Shown in pieces: positions 16,481 to 24,550 of a DNA stretch of 64,000 nt. The stretch's first letter is position 1. Each line of letters begins with the position of its first letter. Under the pieces are notes generated by a model that did not search any database, was not told the origin of the DNA, and was given only the letters and a program-made list of their open reading frames with translations. The translations under genes and the position numbers were made by a program. The stretch comes from Clostridium sp. BJN0001 (GTDB taxonomy: Bacteria > Bacillota > Clostridia > Clostridiales > Clostridiaceae), in contig NZ_CP094971.1 in the NCBI RefSeq assembly GCF_022869825.1, positions 373,501 to 437,500 of the forward strand, in the 5' to 3' direction.

Positions 16481-17851
16481 TTCGTTATTCCTAAACCCTT
16501 TAAATGCTGTTTTAAATAGTATCTCTATGTCCATTAGTAGTGACCAATTTTCTATATAATATATATCGAATTCAATTCTTTTCTTTATCGATGTGTCACC
16601 TCTGTAGCCTTTAATTTGAGCTAGTCCTGTTATTCCTGGCTTTACTTGGTGTTTGACCATATATAAGGGTATTTCATCTTTAAATTCATCTACGAAATGA
16701 GGTATTTCAGGTCTTGGACCTATAAGGCTCATATCTCCTTTTAGAACGTTAAAGAACTGAGGTGTTTCGTCTATTGAATATTTTCGTATAAAAGAACCAA
16801 ATTTTGTTTTTCTGTTGTCATTATTGGTTGTCCAACCTGTAGTTTCTTCATTATTTACTCTCATGGATCTGAATTTATACATAGTAAATAACTTTTTATT
16901 AAGTCCAACTCTTTGCTGCTTAAAGAATATAGGACCTTTAGATGTCAATTTTATAAGCACTGCTGTACATATGTAAATTGGAGAGCAAAGAATTATAAGA
17001 CATAAAGAACCTAAAATATCTATAATTCGTTTTAATATTGCATTACCAAAGTTATCAAGAGGTATTCTTCTAACGTTTATAAGAGGAATGTTTCCTATCT
17101 GATCTATGTAAGGATGAGCTGGTATATATTCATAGCAGAATGGAATTATTGATACTTTTGTACCTGTTTTTTCGCAATCTGAAATAACACTTTTAAGTAT
17201 TTCAGATTCATTTGTTTCAAGAGCACAAATAACTTCATCAGGTTTTGTTTTATTTAAAACATTTAAAAGATTTTTATAATTTCCTAACTTTTTGCCTGTA
17301 AAATTATCTGAATCTGAAATATATCCAGAATATGCATATCCATAGCTTCTGTTTTTTATTATCGTATTTAAATATGACCTTGCAATATTGCCTGAACCTA
17401 CTATAACTACATGCTTTAAGTTAAAACCTTTTGCTCTTAACGAAGAAAGCATTTTTCTTAAAGAAAATCTTTTAATTGAAATCAACAATATATTTATAAA
17501 ATAAAAGAAGATTAAAACCCATCTTGATATATCAACTAATTTTAATATATATAATAATGAAAAAACAACACCAGTTAAGACTGTATTAGCTAGTACTATT
17601 TTTGAAAATTCTGCACTAAAGAGTGAAGTTCTAAAAGAATTATATAGGCTGCAGAAATGAAAAATCACTAAGTTAAAAGGCACTATAATAAAACAAAATT
17701 TAAAATATGTATTGAGTTTTACAAAATCTGCTGCATCTGATGAAAATATGTAAAATCTTACAAAATAGGCAACTGCCATTGAAAGAAATAGAAATATAAT
17801 ATCAGTAAATGCGTTTAGTTTATTTAAGAAATCTTGATTCTCTTTTATCAT
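16445..17851 (-). CDS. Polyprenyl-phosphate sugar-1-phosphate transferase (WbaP/CpsE type)
   Basis: 468 residues. It transfers a sugar-1-phosphate from a nucleotide sugar to undecaprenyl phosphate, the first step of glycan assembly. Four N-terminal membrane segments and a nucleotide-binding-like middle (VVIVGSGNIARSYLN, about residue 147) precede the catalytic bacterial sugar transferase domain (about 265-455). That domain has KRIIDILGS, GPIFFKQQRVGLNKKLF, YKFRSM, DETPQFFNVLKGDMSLIGPR and VKPGITGLAQ. The ATG follows AAAGGATGGGTATATT. The last residues, KGKMTNDK, are encoded by heptads of repeat copy E, so the native C-terminus has been replaced. A promoter lies at 17890-17918. Confidence 0.9.
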   Translation of the reverse strand: MIKENQDFLNKLNAFTDIIFLFLSMAVAYFVRFYIFSSDAADFVKLNTYFKFCFIIVPFNLVIFHFCSLYNSFRTSLFSAEFSKIVLANTVLTGVVFSLLYILKLVDISRWVLIFFYFINILLISIKRFSLRKMLSSLRAKGFNLKHVVIVGSGNIARSYLNTIIKNRSYGYAYSGYISDSDNFTGKKLGNYKNLLNVLNKTKPDEVICALETNESEILKSVISDCEKTGTKVSIIPFCYEYIPAHPYIDQIGNIPLINVRRIPLDNFGNAILKRIIDILGSLCLIILCSPIYICTAVLIKLTSKGPIFFKQQRVGLNKKLFTMYKFRSMRVNNEETTGWTTNNDNRKTKFGSFIRKYSIDETPQFFNVLKGDMSLIGPRPEIPHFVDEFKDEIPLYMVKHQVKPGITGLAQIKGYRGDTSIKKRIEFDIYYIENWSLLMDIEILFKTAFKGFRNNETIVKGKMTNDK

Positions 17852-17889
17852 AATATACCCATCCTTTAATCTTGCTCATAAGTACATAT

Positions 17890-17918
17890 ATAATATCATT
17901 CAGCATAGAAAAAATCAA
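17890..17918 (-). promoter_or_regulatory. Promoter of the sugar-1-phosphate transferase gene
   Basis: On the minus strand: TTGATT (17918-17913), a 17-bp spacer, TATTAT (17895-17890). It diverges from the rfbA promoter 24 bp away. Confidence 0.6.
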
Positions 17919-17941
17919 CGTTATAAAGGTAGTAGAATAAT

Positions 17942-17970
17942 TTGACTAAAGATAGCAAATAAATTATGAT
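17942..17970 (+). promoter_or_regulatory. Promoter of the rhamnose/polysaccharide operon
   Basis: TTGACT at 17942-17947, a 17-bp spacer, TATGAT at 17965-17970, 43 bp before the rfbA start. Confidence 0.65.
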
Positions 17971-18013
17971 ATAGATAGTTATATGTAATAGAATGTAAGA
18001 GAGGTGGAAAAAA

Positions 18014-18895
18014 TTGACAAAAGGGATAGTTTTAGCAGGAGGAAATGGAACTAGATTATATCCACTTACAATGGTAACATCTAAACAGCTTCTTCCAGTA
18101 TATGATAAACCTATGATTTATTATCCAATAGCAACACTTATGCTTGCAGGGATAAGAGATATTTTGATAATTTCAACTCCTAATGATTTACCGAATTTTA
18201 AAAATCTTTTAGGTGATGGAAGTTCATATGGAATACATCTTTCATATAAAGTTCAAGAAAAACCAAATGGTCTTGCAGAAGCCTTCATATTAGGAGAAGA
18301 TTTCATAGCAGGAGATAGCTGTGCAATGATACTTGGAGATAATATTTTTCATGGAAACGGTCTTACAGAGCTTTTAAAAAAAGCAGTTAATGATACAGAA
18401 AATGCAACTGTATTTGGATATTATGTAGATGATCCTGAACGTTTTGGAGTTGTTGAATTTGATAAAGAGGCAAGAGCTGTATCTATTGAAGAAAAACCAG
18501 ATAAGCCAAAATCTAATTATGCAGTAACAGGTCTTTATTTTTATGATAAAAATGTTTCAGAATATGCAAAAAGCATTAAACCTTCAAAAAGAGGAGAACT
18601 TGAGATAACAGATTTAAATAAAATCTATTTAGAAAAAGGAAAGTTAGATGTAATAACTCTTGGAAGAGGGTATGGATGGCTTGATACTGGAACAATGGAC
18701 AGTTTAAGTGAAGCTTCTGAATACGTAAAAGTAATTGAAAAAGGACAAGGACTTATAATAGCATGTCTTGAAGAAATAGCTTATAGGAATAAATGGATTG
18801 ATAAAAATACTCTGCTTATTAATGCGAAAAAATATGGTAAAAGCCCTTACGGACAGCATTTAAAAAAAGTAGCAGAGGGAAAGATAATATATTAA
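18014..18895 (+). CDS. rfbA: Glucose-1-phosphate thymidylyltransferase
   Basis: 293 residues, TTG start behind GAGAGGTGGAAAAAA. It converts glucose-1-phosphate and dTTP to dTDP-glucose, the first step of dTDP-L-rhamnose synthesis. The N-terminal nucleotidyltransferase signature [11 protein letters not shown] is at about residues 9-19. [23 protein letters not shown] and VEEKP-type metal/sugar-binding loops follow, and [11 protein letters not shown] near 222-232 completes the family pattern. Length is normal for RmlA. rfbC, rfbB and rfbD follow in the same direction, but repeat fragments and a four-helix-bundle gene have been inserted between them. Confidence 0.95.
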   Translation: MTKGIVLAGGNGTRLYPLTMVTSKQLLPVYDKPMIYYPIATLMLAGIRDILIISTPNDLPNFKNLLGDGSSYGIHLSYKVQEKPNGLAEAFILGEDFIAGDSCAMILGDNIFHGNGLTELLKKAVNDTENATVFGYYVDDPERFGVVEFDKEARAVSIEEKPDKPKSNYAVTGLYFYDKNVSEYAKSIKPSKRGELEITDLNKIYLEKGKLDVITLGRGYGWLDTGTMDSLSEASEYVKVIEKGQGLIIACLEEIAYRNKWIDKNTLLINAKKYGKSPYGQHLKKVAEGKIIY

Positions 18896-18896
18896 T

Positions 18897-18990
18897 AATG
18901 GACAATTGACAATGGACAATGGACAATTAATAATTCACAATTGACAATTGACAATTGAGGTAGAAAATCCTTCGGATTTTCGATTTTATA
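18897..18990 (-). repeat. Heptad-hairpin repeat, fragment F
   Basis: A run of GACAATT/GACAATG heptads is followed by GGTAGAAAATCC TTC GGATTTTC, a compensated stem IV in reverse orientation. Stems I-III are missing. It lies between rfbA and rfbC. Confidence 0.75.
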
Positions 18991-19059
18991 ATCTTTAAAA
19001 TGTAGATTATCAATTTTAATATTTTTAATGATTTGAATTTTGAATGAAAGGTCGATTTT

Positions 19060-19611
19060 ATGAAATTAACAGAAACAGAAATAAAAGGTGTTTATATAGT
19101 AGAACCACAGGTATTTGGAGATAACAGAGGATGGTTTATGGAAACTTATTCAAAGATAAAGACTCCTGAAATTGCACTTGATTATGTTCAGGATAATCAG
19201 TCTTACTCTAAAGAAAAAGGAATACTTCGTGGAATTCATTTTCAAAATGGAGAACATTCACAGGCAAAGCTTGTAAGAGTAGTAAGAGGAAAAGTTTTAG
19301 ATGTTGCTGTGGATTTAAGAAAAGGCTCACCTACATACAAGAAATGGGTAAGCGTTGAACTTTCAGAAGAAAATAAAAAACAGTTTTTTATTCCAAGAGG
19401 TTTTGGGCATGGATTTGTAACTTTAAGTGATGATGTTGAATTTGTTTACAAAACAGATAATTATTACAACAAAGAAAGCGATAGAAGCATAAAGTTCGAT
19501 GATCCTGAAATTGGTGTAGATTGGGGAATAAAAAATCCGATTTTATCAGAAAAAGATAAAAAAGCACCGAGATTAAGGGATAGTGATTGTAGTTTTATAT
19601 ATAGGGAGTAG
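19060..19611 (+). CDS. rfbC: dTDP-4-dehydrorhamnose 3,5-epimerase
   Basis: 183 residues, the usual RmlC length. It epimerises C3 and C5 of dTDP-4-keto-6-deoxyglucose. The cupin core shows FGDNRGWFMETY at about 19-30, the QDNQSYSKEKGILRGIHFQ active-site block with the catalytic His at about 63, a VVRGKVLDVAVDLRKGSPTY strand set, and FIPRGFGHGFVTLSD. The start follows GAAAGGTCG. It is the third-step enzyme of the dTDP-L-rhamnose pathway together with rfbA, rfbB and rfbD. Confidence 0.95.
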   Translation: MKLTETEIKGVYIVEPQVFGDNRGWFMETYSKIKTPEIALDYVQDNQSYSKEKGILRGIHFQNGEHSQAKLVRVVRGKVLDVAVDLRKGSPTYKKWVSVELSEENKKQFFIPRGFGHGFVTLSDDVEFVYKTDNYYNKESDRSIKFDDPEIGVDWGIKNPILSEKDKKAPRLRDSDCSFIYRE

Positions 19612-19612
19612 A

Positions 19613-19668
19613 AATTGACAATTGACAATGAACAATTGACAATTGAGGTGGAAAAGATTTCATCTTTT
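19613..19668 (-). repeat. Heptad-hairpin repeat, fragment G
   Basis: Five heptads (TTGACAA types), then GGTGGAAAAGAT TTC ATCTTTTC, a stem IV whose arms have fully changed by compensation. It is the left flank of the second four-helix-bundle gene. Confidence 0.7.
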
Positions 19669-19735
19669 CTGTGATTAGAAATATTTATTTTGGAAAATAT
19701 TATAATGTTTGAATTAATAATATAAGGAGAATGTT

Positions 19736-20083
19736 ATGAAAGAAAATAATATAATAATCAAAAAATCATTTGGCTTTGCATTATCAATTATAAAATTTAC
19801 AGAGTATCTTAAAAGTGAAAAGAAACAGTATGTAATAGCAGATCAGTTATTACGTTCGGGAACAAGTATTGGAGCTAATGTTAAAGAATCAATTAATGCA
19901 ATAAGCAGAGCTGACTTTAGACATAAAATGAGTATAGCATTAAAAGAAGCAGACGAAACAGAATATTGGTTAAGTTTAATATTATATAGCAATATACTTA
20001 ATGAAGATAAATTACAAATTATGATAAATGAGTGCAAAGAAATTTGCAGAGTACTAAATAGCATAGTAAAAAATAGCAGGTAG
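19736..20083 (+). CDS. Four-helix-bundle protein (S23 IVP / Avd-like family), second copy
   Basis: 115 residues, clearly paralogous to 1889-2233. It shares KKSFGFALSIIK, DQLLRSGTSIGANVKESINAISRADFR and KEADETEYWLSLI. The start follows ATAAGGAGAATGTT. It interrupts the rfb gene order between rfbC and rfbB, flanked on the left by heptads and a stem IV (19613-19668) and on the right by inverted heptads (20139-20167). The gene therefore sits inside the inverted-heptad frame, like a cargo gene. After the stop there is an AAGGAGGAAAC ribosome-binding site at 20085-20095. Function unknown. Confidence 0.85.
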   Translation: MKENNIIIKKSFGFALSIIKFTEYLKSEKKQYVIADQLLRSGTSIGANVKESINAISRADFRHKMSIALKEADETEYWLSLILYSNILNEDKLQIMINECKEICRVLNSIVKNSR

Positions 20084-20095
20084 TAAGGAGGAAAC

Positions 20096-20167
20096 ATGAA
20101 ACAATGTATAATTTATAATGCAATTAAAAACATTCTTTTTAATTGTCAATTGTCCATTGTCCATTGA
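20096..20167 (+). CDS. Short ORF created at the repeat junction, possible displaced rfbB start
   Basis: ATG at 20096 directly follows a near-perfect AAGGAGGAAAC ribosome-binding site. It encodes only 23 residues, the last ones from inverted heptads, and ends in a TGA made by the heptads. The real rfbB start 80 bp downstream has no ribosome-binding site. The site may once have belonged to rfbB before repeat insertion, or the short ORF may couple translation. Low confidence as a functional gene. Confidence 0.3.
   Translation: MKQCIIYNAIKNILFNCQLSIVH
20139..20167 (-). repeat. Inverted heptads at the right flank of the four-helix-bundle gene
   Basis: AATTGTC, AATTGTC, CATTGTC and CATTGA units in inverted orientation to those at 19613-19650. 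They end 8 bp before the rfbB start codon. Confidence 0.75.
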
Positions 20168-20174
20168 ATTGATT

Positions 20175-21194
20175 ATGAAGATAGTAGTAACAGGCGGAGC
20201 CGGCTTTATAGGTGGAAATTTTGTTCATTATATGCTAAACAAATACAAAGATTATAAAATAATCGTAGTAGACTGTTTAACTTATGCAGGAAATATGGAA
20301 ACTCTTTCTGATGTTAAAGATAATCCTAATTTCTCGTTTTATAAAATAGATATTGCAGATAGGCAAGCTATCTATGATATGTTTTCTAAAGAGAAACCAG
20401 ATATGGTGGTAAACTTTGCAGCAGAGAGCCATGTTGATAGATCTATAGTAAATCCTGAAATCTTTTTAAGAACTAATATTTTAGGAACATCAGTACTTAT
20501 GGACGCATGTAGAAAATATGGAATAAAGAGATACCATCAGGTTTCTACAGATGAGGTATATGGAGATCTTCCACTTGATAGAAAAGATCTCTTCTTTACA
20601 GAAGAAACTCCTATACATACATCAAGCCCATATTCTTCAAGTAAGGCATCAGCTGATCTTTTAGTAGGTGCATATTTTAGAACTTATAATCTTCCAGTAA
20701 CAATTTCAAGATGTTCAAATAATTATGGACCATATCATTTCCCAGAAAAGCTTATACCTCTTATAATAACTAATGCATTAGAGGATAAAGATATTCCTGT
20801 ATATGGAACAGGTGAAAATGTACGTGACTGGCTTTATGTTGAAGATCATTGCAGAGCAATTGATTTAATAATCCATAAAGGTACTATTGGTGAAATTTAC
20901 AACATAGGTGGACATAATGAAAAAAGCAATATTGAAGTTGTAAAAACAGTTCTAAGAGAGCTTAAAAAACCAGAATCACTTATAAAATATGTAACAGATA
21001 GAAAAGGCCATGATAGAAGATACGCAATAGATCCTACAAAGATTCATAATGCGTTAGGATGGCTTCCTGAAACTAAATTTGATGATGGAATTAAAAAGAC
21101 TGTAAAGTGGTATTTAGATAATAAAAAGTGGCTTCAAAACGTAATTAGTGGAGATTATCAAAAATACTATGAGAAGATGTATTTTAGAAGATAG
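20175..21194 (+). CDS. rfbB: dTDP-glucose 4,6-dehydratase
   Basis: 339 residues from the ATG at 20175 (MKIVVTGGAGFIGG). The frame is open from 20118, but those residues are encoded by heptads and the family start fits 20175. NAD-binding GGAGFIGG, the catalytic TDEVYGDL region, YSSSKASAD with the Tyr-Lys pair, and NNYGPYHFPEKLIPL are all present. It makes dTDP-4-keto-6-deoxyglucose. No Shine-Dalgarno site precedes 20175 because the inverted heptads run almost to the ATG; translation may be coupled to the short ORF at 20096. Confidence 0.93.
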   Translation: MKIVVTGGAGFIGGNFVHYMLNKYKDYKIIVVDCLTYAGNMETLSDVKDNPNFSFYKIDIADRQAIYDMFSKEKPDMVVNFAAESHVDRSIVNPEIFLRTNILGTSVLMDACRKYGIKRYHQVSTDEVYGDLPLDRKDLFFTEETPIHTSSPYSSSKASADLLVGAYFRTYNLPVTISRCSNNYGPYHFPEKLIPLIITNALEDKDIPVYGTGENVRDWLYVEDHCRAIDLIIHKGTIGEIYNIGGHNEKSNIEVVKTVLRELKKPESLIKYVTDRKGHDRRYAIDPTKIHNALGWLPETKFDDGIKKTVKWYLDNKKWLQNVISGDYQKYYEKMYFRR

Positions 21195-21196
21195 GA

Positions 21197-21352
21197 GGAA
21201 ATTGATAATGAAAAATTGATAATTGATAATTATGGTGGAAAAGCTAAATGCTTTTCTTTGAATTTGTTATTGTATGTTTCTTTGCGTTTTCAAAGAAATT
21301 GCGAAGCAATTTCATTATGCATTATCAATTATACATTATCAATTATCAATTT
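21197..21352 (-). repeat. Heptad-hairpin repeat, copy H (GATAATT subtype)
   Basis: Left heptads TTGATAA, then hairpins GAAAAGC TAAAT GCTTTTC (about 21238-21256), TTTCTTTG/CAAAGAAA (about 21279-21300) and GAAATTGC GAA GCAATTTC (about 21295-21313). Right inverted heptads TTATCAA run to 21352, directly against the ATG of the next gene. Stems differ in sequence from the main family but keep order and 3-nt loops. Confidence 0.65.
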
Positions 21353-22315
21353 ATGATTAATAAACAAGTATCAATTCTATTAGCAGTATATAATCCTAAT
21401 TATGACTGGTTTAGAAAGCAACTTATATCATTAAATAATCAGAGCTATAAAAATATTAATTTATATGTTTATGATGACTGCCCTGAAAATCCTTTTGATG
21501 AAGAGTATTTAAAAAAGTATATAACTAATTTTAAATATAAATTAATAAGAGGAAAAGAAAATAAAGGCTCAAATAAAGCTTTTGAATATCTCACAAAAAT
21601 TGCAGATGGTGATTATTTTGCTTACTGTGATCAGGATGATATATGGGAAACTGAAAAAATAGAAAAGATGGTAGATGCGTTTAAAGATAAAGACGTTACT
21701 TTAGCGTATTGTGATCTTTCTATAATTGATAAAGATGATAAAAAAATAGCAGATAGCTTTACTGATATAAGAAAAAGAATTGTTTACTTGTCAGGTTTTA
21801 ATCAGGCACAAAACATACTGTTTTCAAATTTTGTTACAGGGTGTGCAATGATGGTTAGAAGCGATATGGCAAAAAAAGCTGTTCCATTTCATGAAATGAT
21901 TGTTCATGATCAGTGGATAGCAATAATTGCAGCATTAAATGGAAAAATAGAATTTATAAAAACGCCACTTATAAGGTATAGACAGCATAATAATAATCAA
22001 ACAGGGATTTTAAAAGATGTATATGATAAGAAGTCATATTATAAAAGAAGAATAGATGATTATCTTGAATGTTATTATATATATAAAAAAAGATTATCTT
22101 CTTATAAAGAGATAAAAAAAACTATTGATGATACTATTTTGTGGATTGAGTCACGAAAGAGGTATTCAAAAAGAGTATCATTTAGTGATTTAAAAACAAT
22201 AATTAAGTATAGAAAATTTCATAAAATATCAGCGATATTAGATATAGTATTACCATTTATACCTGATATTTTATTTAAAATAATTTTAAAATTGGCTAAG
22301 AAAGGAATCATATAG
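21353..22315 (+). CDS. Family 2 glycosyltransferase (rhamnosyltransferase-like)
   Basis: 320 residues from the ATG at 21353 (MINKQVSILLAVYNP). An upstream in-frame ATG at 21248 lies in repeat copy H and would add 35 repeat-encoded residues. GT-A fold: a beta-alpha start VSILLAVYNPNYDWFRKQLISL, YVYDD, GDYFAYCDQDDIW (DxD-type motif near 97-109), and a later VHDQW acceptor-site motif. It resembles the rhamnosyltransferases of O-antigen clusters, and it lies between rfbB and rfbD. No Shine-Dalgarno site is visible because inverted heptads touch the start codon. Confidence 0.82.
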   Translation: MINKQVSILLAVYNPNYDWFRKQLISLNNQSYKNINLYVYDDCPENPFDEEYLKKYITNFKYKLIRGKENKGSNKAFEYLTKIADGDYFAYCDQDDIWETEKIEKMVDAFKDKDVTLAYCDLSIIDKDDKKIADSFTDIRKRIVYLSGFNQAQNILFSNFVTGCAMMVRSDMAKKAVPFHEMIVHDQWIAIIAALNGKIEFIKTPLIRYRQHNNNQTGILKDVYDKKSYYKRRIDDYLECYYIYKKRLSSYKEIKKTIDDTILWIESRKRYSKRVSFSDLKTIIKYRKFHKISAILDIVLPFIPDILFKIILKLAKKGII

Positions 22316-22317
22316 AG

Positions 22318-23157
22318 ATGGTTTTAGTAACTGGAGTTAATGGACAACTTGGATATGATGTTATAAGAGAATTAAAAAAAAGAAATATTGAATTTACTGC
22401 TGCAGGCAGAGATGAATTTGATATTACAGATGCTAAAAAGACAGATGAATTTATAGAAAAACTCAAACCAGAATGTGTAATTCATTGTGCAGCATATACA
22501 GCTGTTGATAGAGCTGAAGATGAAAAAGAATTATGCGCAAAGGTAAATGTATCTGGAACGGAAAATATAGCAAAAGCTTGCAAAAAAATAGATGCAAAGA
22601 TTGTATATATTTCAACAGATTATGTTTATGATGGAAAAGGCGATAAACCATTTGAAGTTGATGGAAATATAAATCCACTTTCAGTATATGGAAAGACTAA
22701 ATATGAAGGCGAACTTAAAGTAAAAGAATATTTAGATAAATATTTTATAGTAAGAATTTCATGGGTGTTTGGCATTAATGGAAATAACTTTATAAAGACA
22801 ATGTTAAGACTTGGAAAAGAAAAAGAAGAGATAAATGTAGTGTCTGACCAAATTGGAAGCCCTACATATACTAAGGATTTAGCGTATCTTTTATGTGATA
22901 TGGTGCAAACTGAAAAGTATGGAATATATAATGCTACTAATGAGGGCTTCTGCTCATGGGCAGAGTTTGCTAGTGAGATTATGAATCAGGCAGGTTTAAA
23001 ATGCAAAGTTAATTTTATTACTACAAGTGAGTATCCTTCAAAGGCTGTAAGACCTATGAATTCTAGAATGAGTAAGAAGAAACTTTTAGATAATGGCTTT
23101 AAGGTTCTTCCTGATTGGAAAGATGCACTAAAAAATTATTTGGGAGAGATAAAATGA
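22318..23157 (+). CDS. rfbD: dTDP-4-dehydrorhamnose reductase
   Basis: 279 residues. It reduces dTDP-4-keto-L-rhamnose to dTDP-L-rhamnose with NAD(P)H. GVNGQLGYDV at the nucleotide-binding N-terminus, CAAYTAVDRAEDE, STDYVYDG and VYGKTKYEGE (Tyr-Lys pair) are seen, followed by DQIGSPTYTKDLA. The ATG lies 3 bp after the glycosyltransferase stop and uses AAAGGAATC. Its stop overlaps the ABC permease start (ATGA), so the genes are translationally coupled. Confidence 0.95.
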   Translation: MVLVTGVNGQLGYDVIRELKKRNIEFTAAGRDEFDITDAKKTDEFIEKLKPECVIHCAAYTAVDRAEDEKELCAKVNVSGTENIAKACKKIDAKIVYISTDYVYDGKGDKPFEVDGNINPLSVYGKTKYEGELKVKEYLDKYFIVRISWVFGINGNNFIKTMLRLGKEKEEINVVSDQIGSPTYTKDLAYLLCDMVQTEKYGIYNATNEGFCSWAEFASEIMNQAGLKCKVNFITTSEYPSKAVRPMNSRMSKKKLLDNGFKVLPDWKDALKNYLGEIK

Positions 23158-24527
23158 GAAAAAAAAGAGCTCTTAAATTATTAATCATACTTGTAATGGC
23201 GATAATATCAAATATTTTAATAATTAAATACTGTAATCTAGGTAATGCAAATATAACTTTAACTTATAAAATAGTTGATGATTATTCAGATACTTTTCAA
23301 TTATTTTATAGTAAAGATGGTCAATGGAATGAAAATGAAGTAGATAGTCAAAATTACAAAATATCGAATGAAAAACAGAAAATAAAATTTTCATTTCCAC
23401 AAAATATAAAATACTTACGATTAGATCTTGGAAGCAAAACTTCAAATATTAAAATATCAGATGTAGAGATGAGTTTGTTTGGTAAAAACGTAGAGTTAGA
23501 TCTTCAAGAAGTGTTTTCTAATCAAAATGAGCAAATAGAAAATGTGAGTATAGAGGATAATTCTCTTGATATAATTACGAATGGAGTTGATCCATATTGT
23601 ATATATGAAATTAGTGCTGATACAATGAATAAAGTAATGCAAAATATGCTTTTGATAAATAAGCTTTTAAAGATATTTTTATGTATAATAGTTGATATTC
23701 TATGTTTTTTTATTGCAAAAAAAGCATACAGTATTTATACATTAATGAATGAATTAAATACAAGTAAAAGATTGATATGGAATTTAGCTAAAAATGATTT
23801 TAAAACTAAATATGCAGGATCATATTTAGGAATTACTTGGGCGTTTGTACAACCAGTGGTTACTATAGTTCTTTATTGGATTGTATTTGAATTTGGATTG
23901 AAAGCAGGATCTCCGACAAAAAATGTTCCATATATTTTATGGTTAATGACTGGATTAATTCCATGGTTCTTTTTTCAAGAGTCATTACTCAATGCAACTA
24001 ATTGTTTGATGGAATATAGTTATTTAGTAAAAAAAGTAGTATTTAAAGTAAGTATTTTGCCTATTGTAAAAATAATATCAGCATTATTTATACATTTAGC
24101 ATTTATAGTATTTATATTTTTAGTTAGTAGTATATACAAAATATATCCAACAAAATATATTATTCAATTGATATATTATTCATTTTGTACATTTTTTATT
24201 TCGCTTGCATTTTCATATATTACTTCATCAATCATAGTGTTTTTTAAAGATTTAGGACAGATAATTAGTATTTTATTACAGATAGGAATGTGGGCTACAC
24301 CTTTAATGTGGAGTTATACGATTGTTCCTAAAAAATTTCAGTGGATTGTAAAATTAAATCCTATGTTCTATATAGCTGAAGGCTATAGAGATACATTTAT
24401 TAATAAAATATGGTTTATTGATAAATATTTTCAAACAATATATTTTTGGGTAATAGTTACTGTAGTATTTATTATAGGAACAACAATTTTTAAGAAATTA
24501 AAGCCACATTTTGCTGATGTACTATGA
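23154..24527 (+). CDS. ABC-2 polysaccharide export permease (Wzm type) with N-terminal extracytoplasmic domain
   Basis: 457 residues from the ATG at 23154 that overlaps the rfbD stop. The C-terminal 260 residues are a normal Wzm-type permease: six membrane segments, NDFKTKYAGSYLGITWAFVQPV and a final LNPMFYIAEGYRDTF. The first 190 residues are unusual: one membrane segment, about 130 residues predicted outside with beta-strand character (FQLFYSKDGQW, YLRLDLGSKTSNIKISDV), then a second membrane segment. Wzm proteins normally lack this. The domain could contact the glycan or a partner during export (inference). Partner: the ATPase at 24551. Confidence 0.85.
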   Translation: MRKKRALKLLIILVMAIISNILIIKYCNLGNANITLTYKIVDDYSDTFQLFYSKDGQWNENEVDSQNYKISNEKQKIKFSFPQNIKYLRLDLGSKTSNIKISDVEMSLFGKNVELDLQEVFSNQNEQIENVSIEDNSLDIITNGVDPYCIYEISADTMNKVMQNMLLINKLLKIFLCIIVDILCFFIAKKAYSIYTLMNELNTSKRLIWNLAKNDFKTKYAGSYLGITWAFVQPVVTIVLYWIVFEFGLKAGSPTKNVPYILWLMTGLIPWFFFQESLLNATNCLMEYSYLVKKVVFKVSILPIVKIISALFIHLAFIVFIFLVSSIYKIYPTKYIIQLIYYSFCTFFISLAFSYITSSIIVFFKDLGQIISILLQIGMWATPLMWSYTIVPKKFQWIVKLNPMFYIAEGYRDTFINKIWFIDKYFQTIYFWVIVTVVFIIGTTIFKKLKPHFADVL

Positions 24528-24550
24528 TAAATTGGAGGTTATGAATAATT

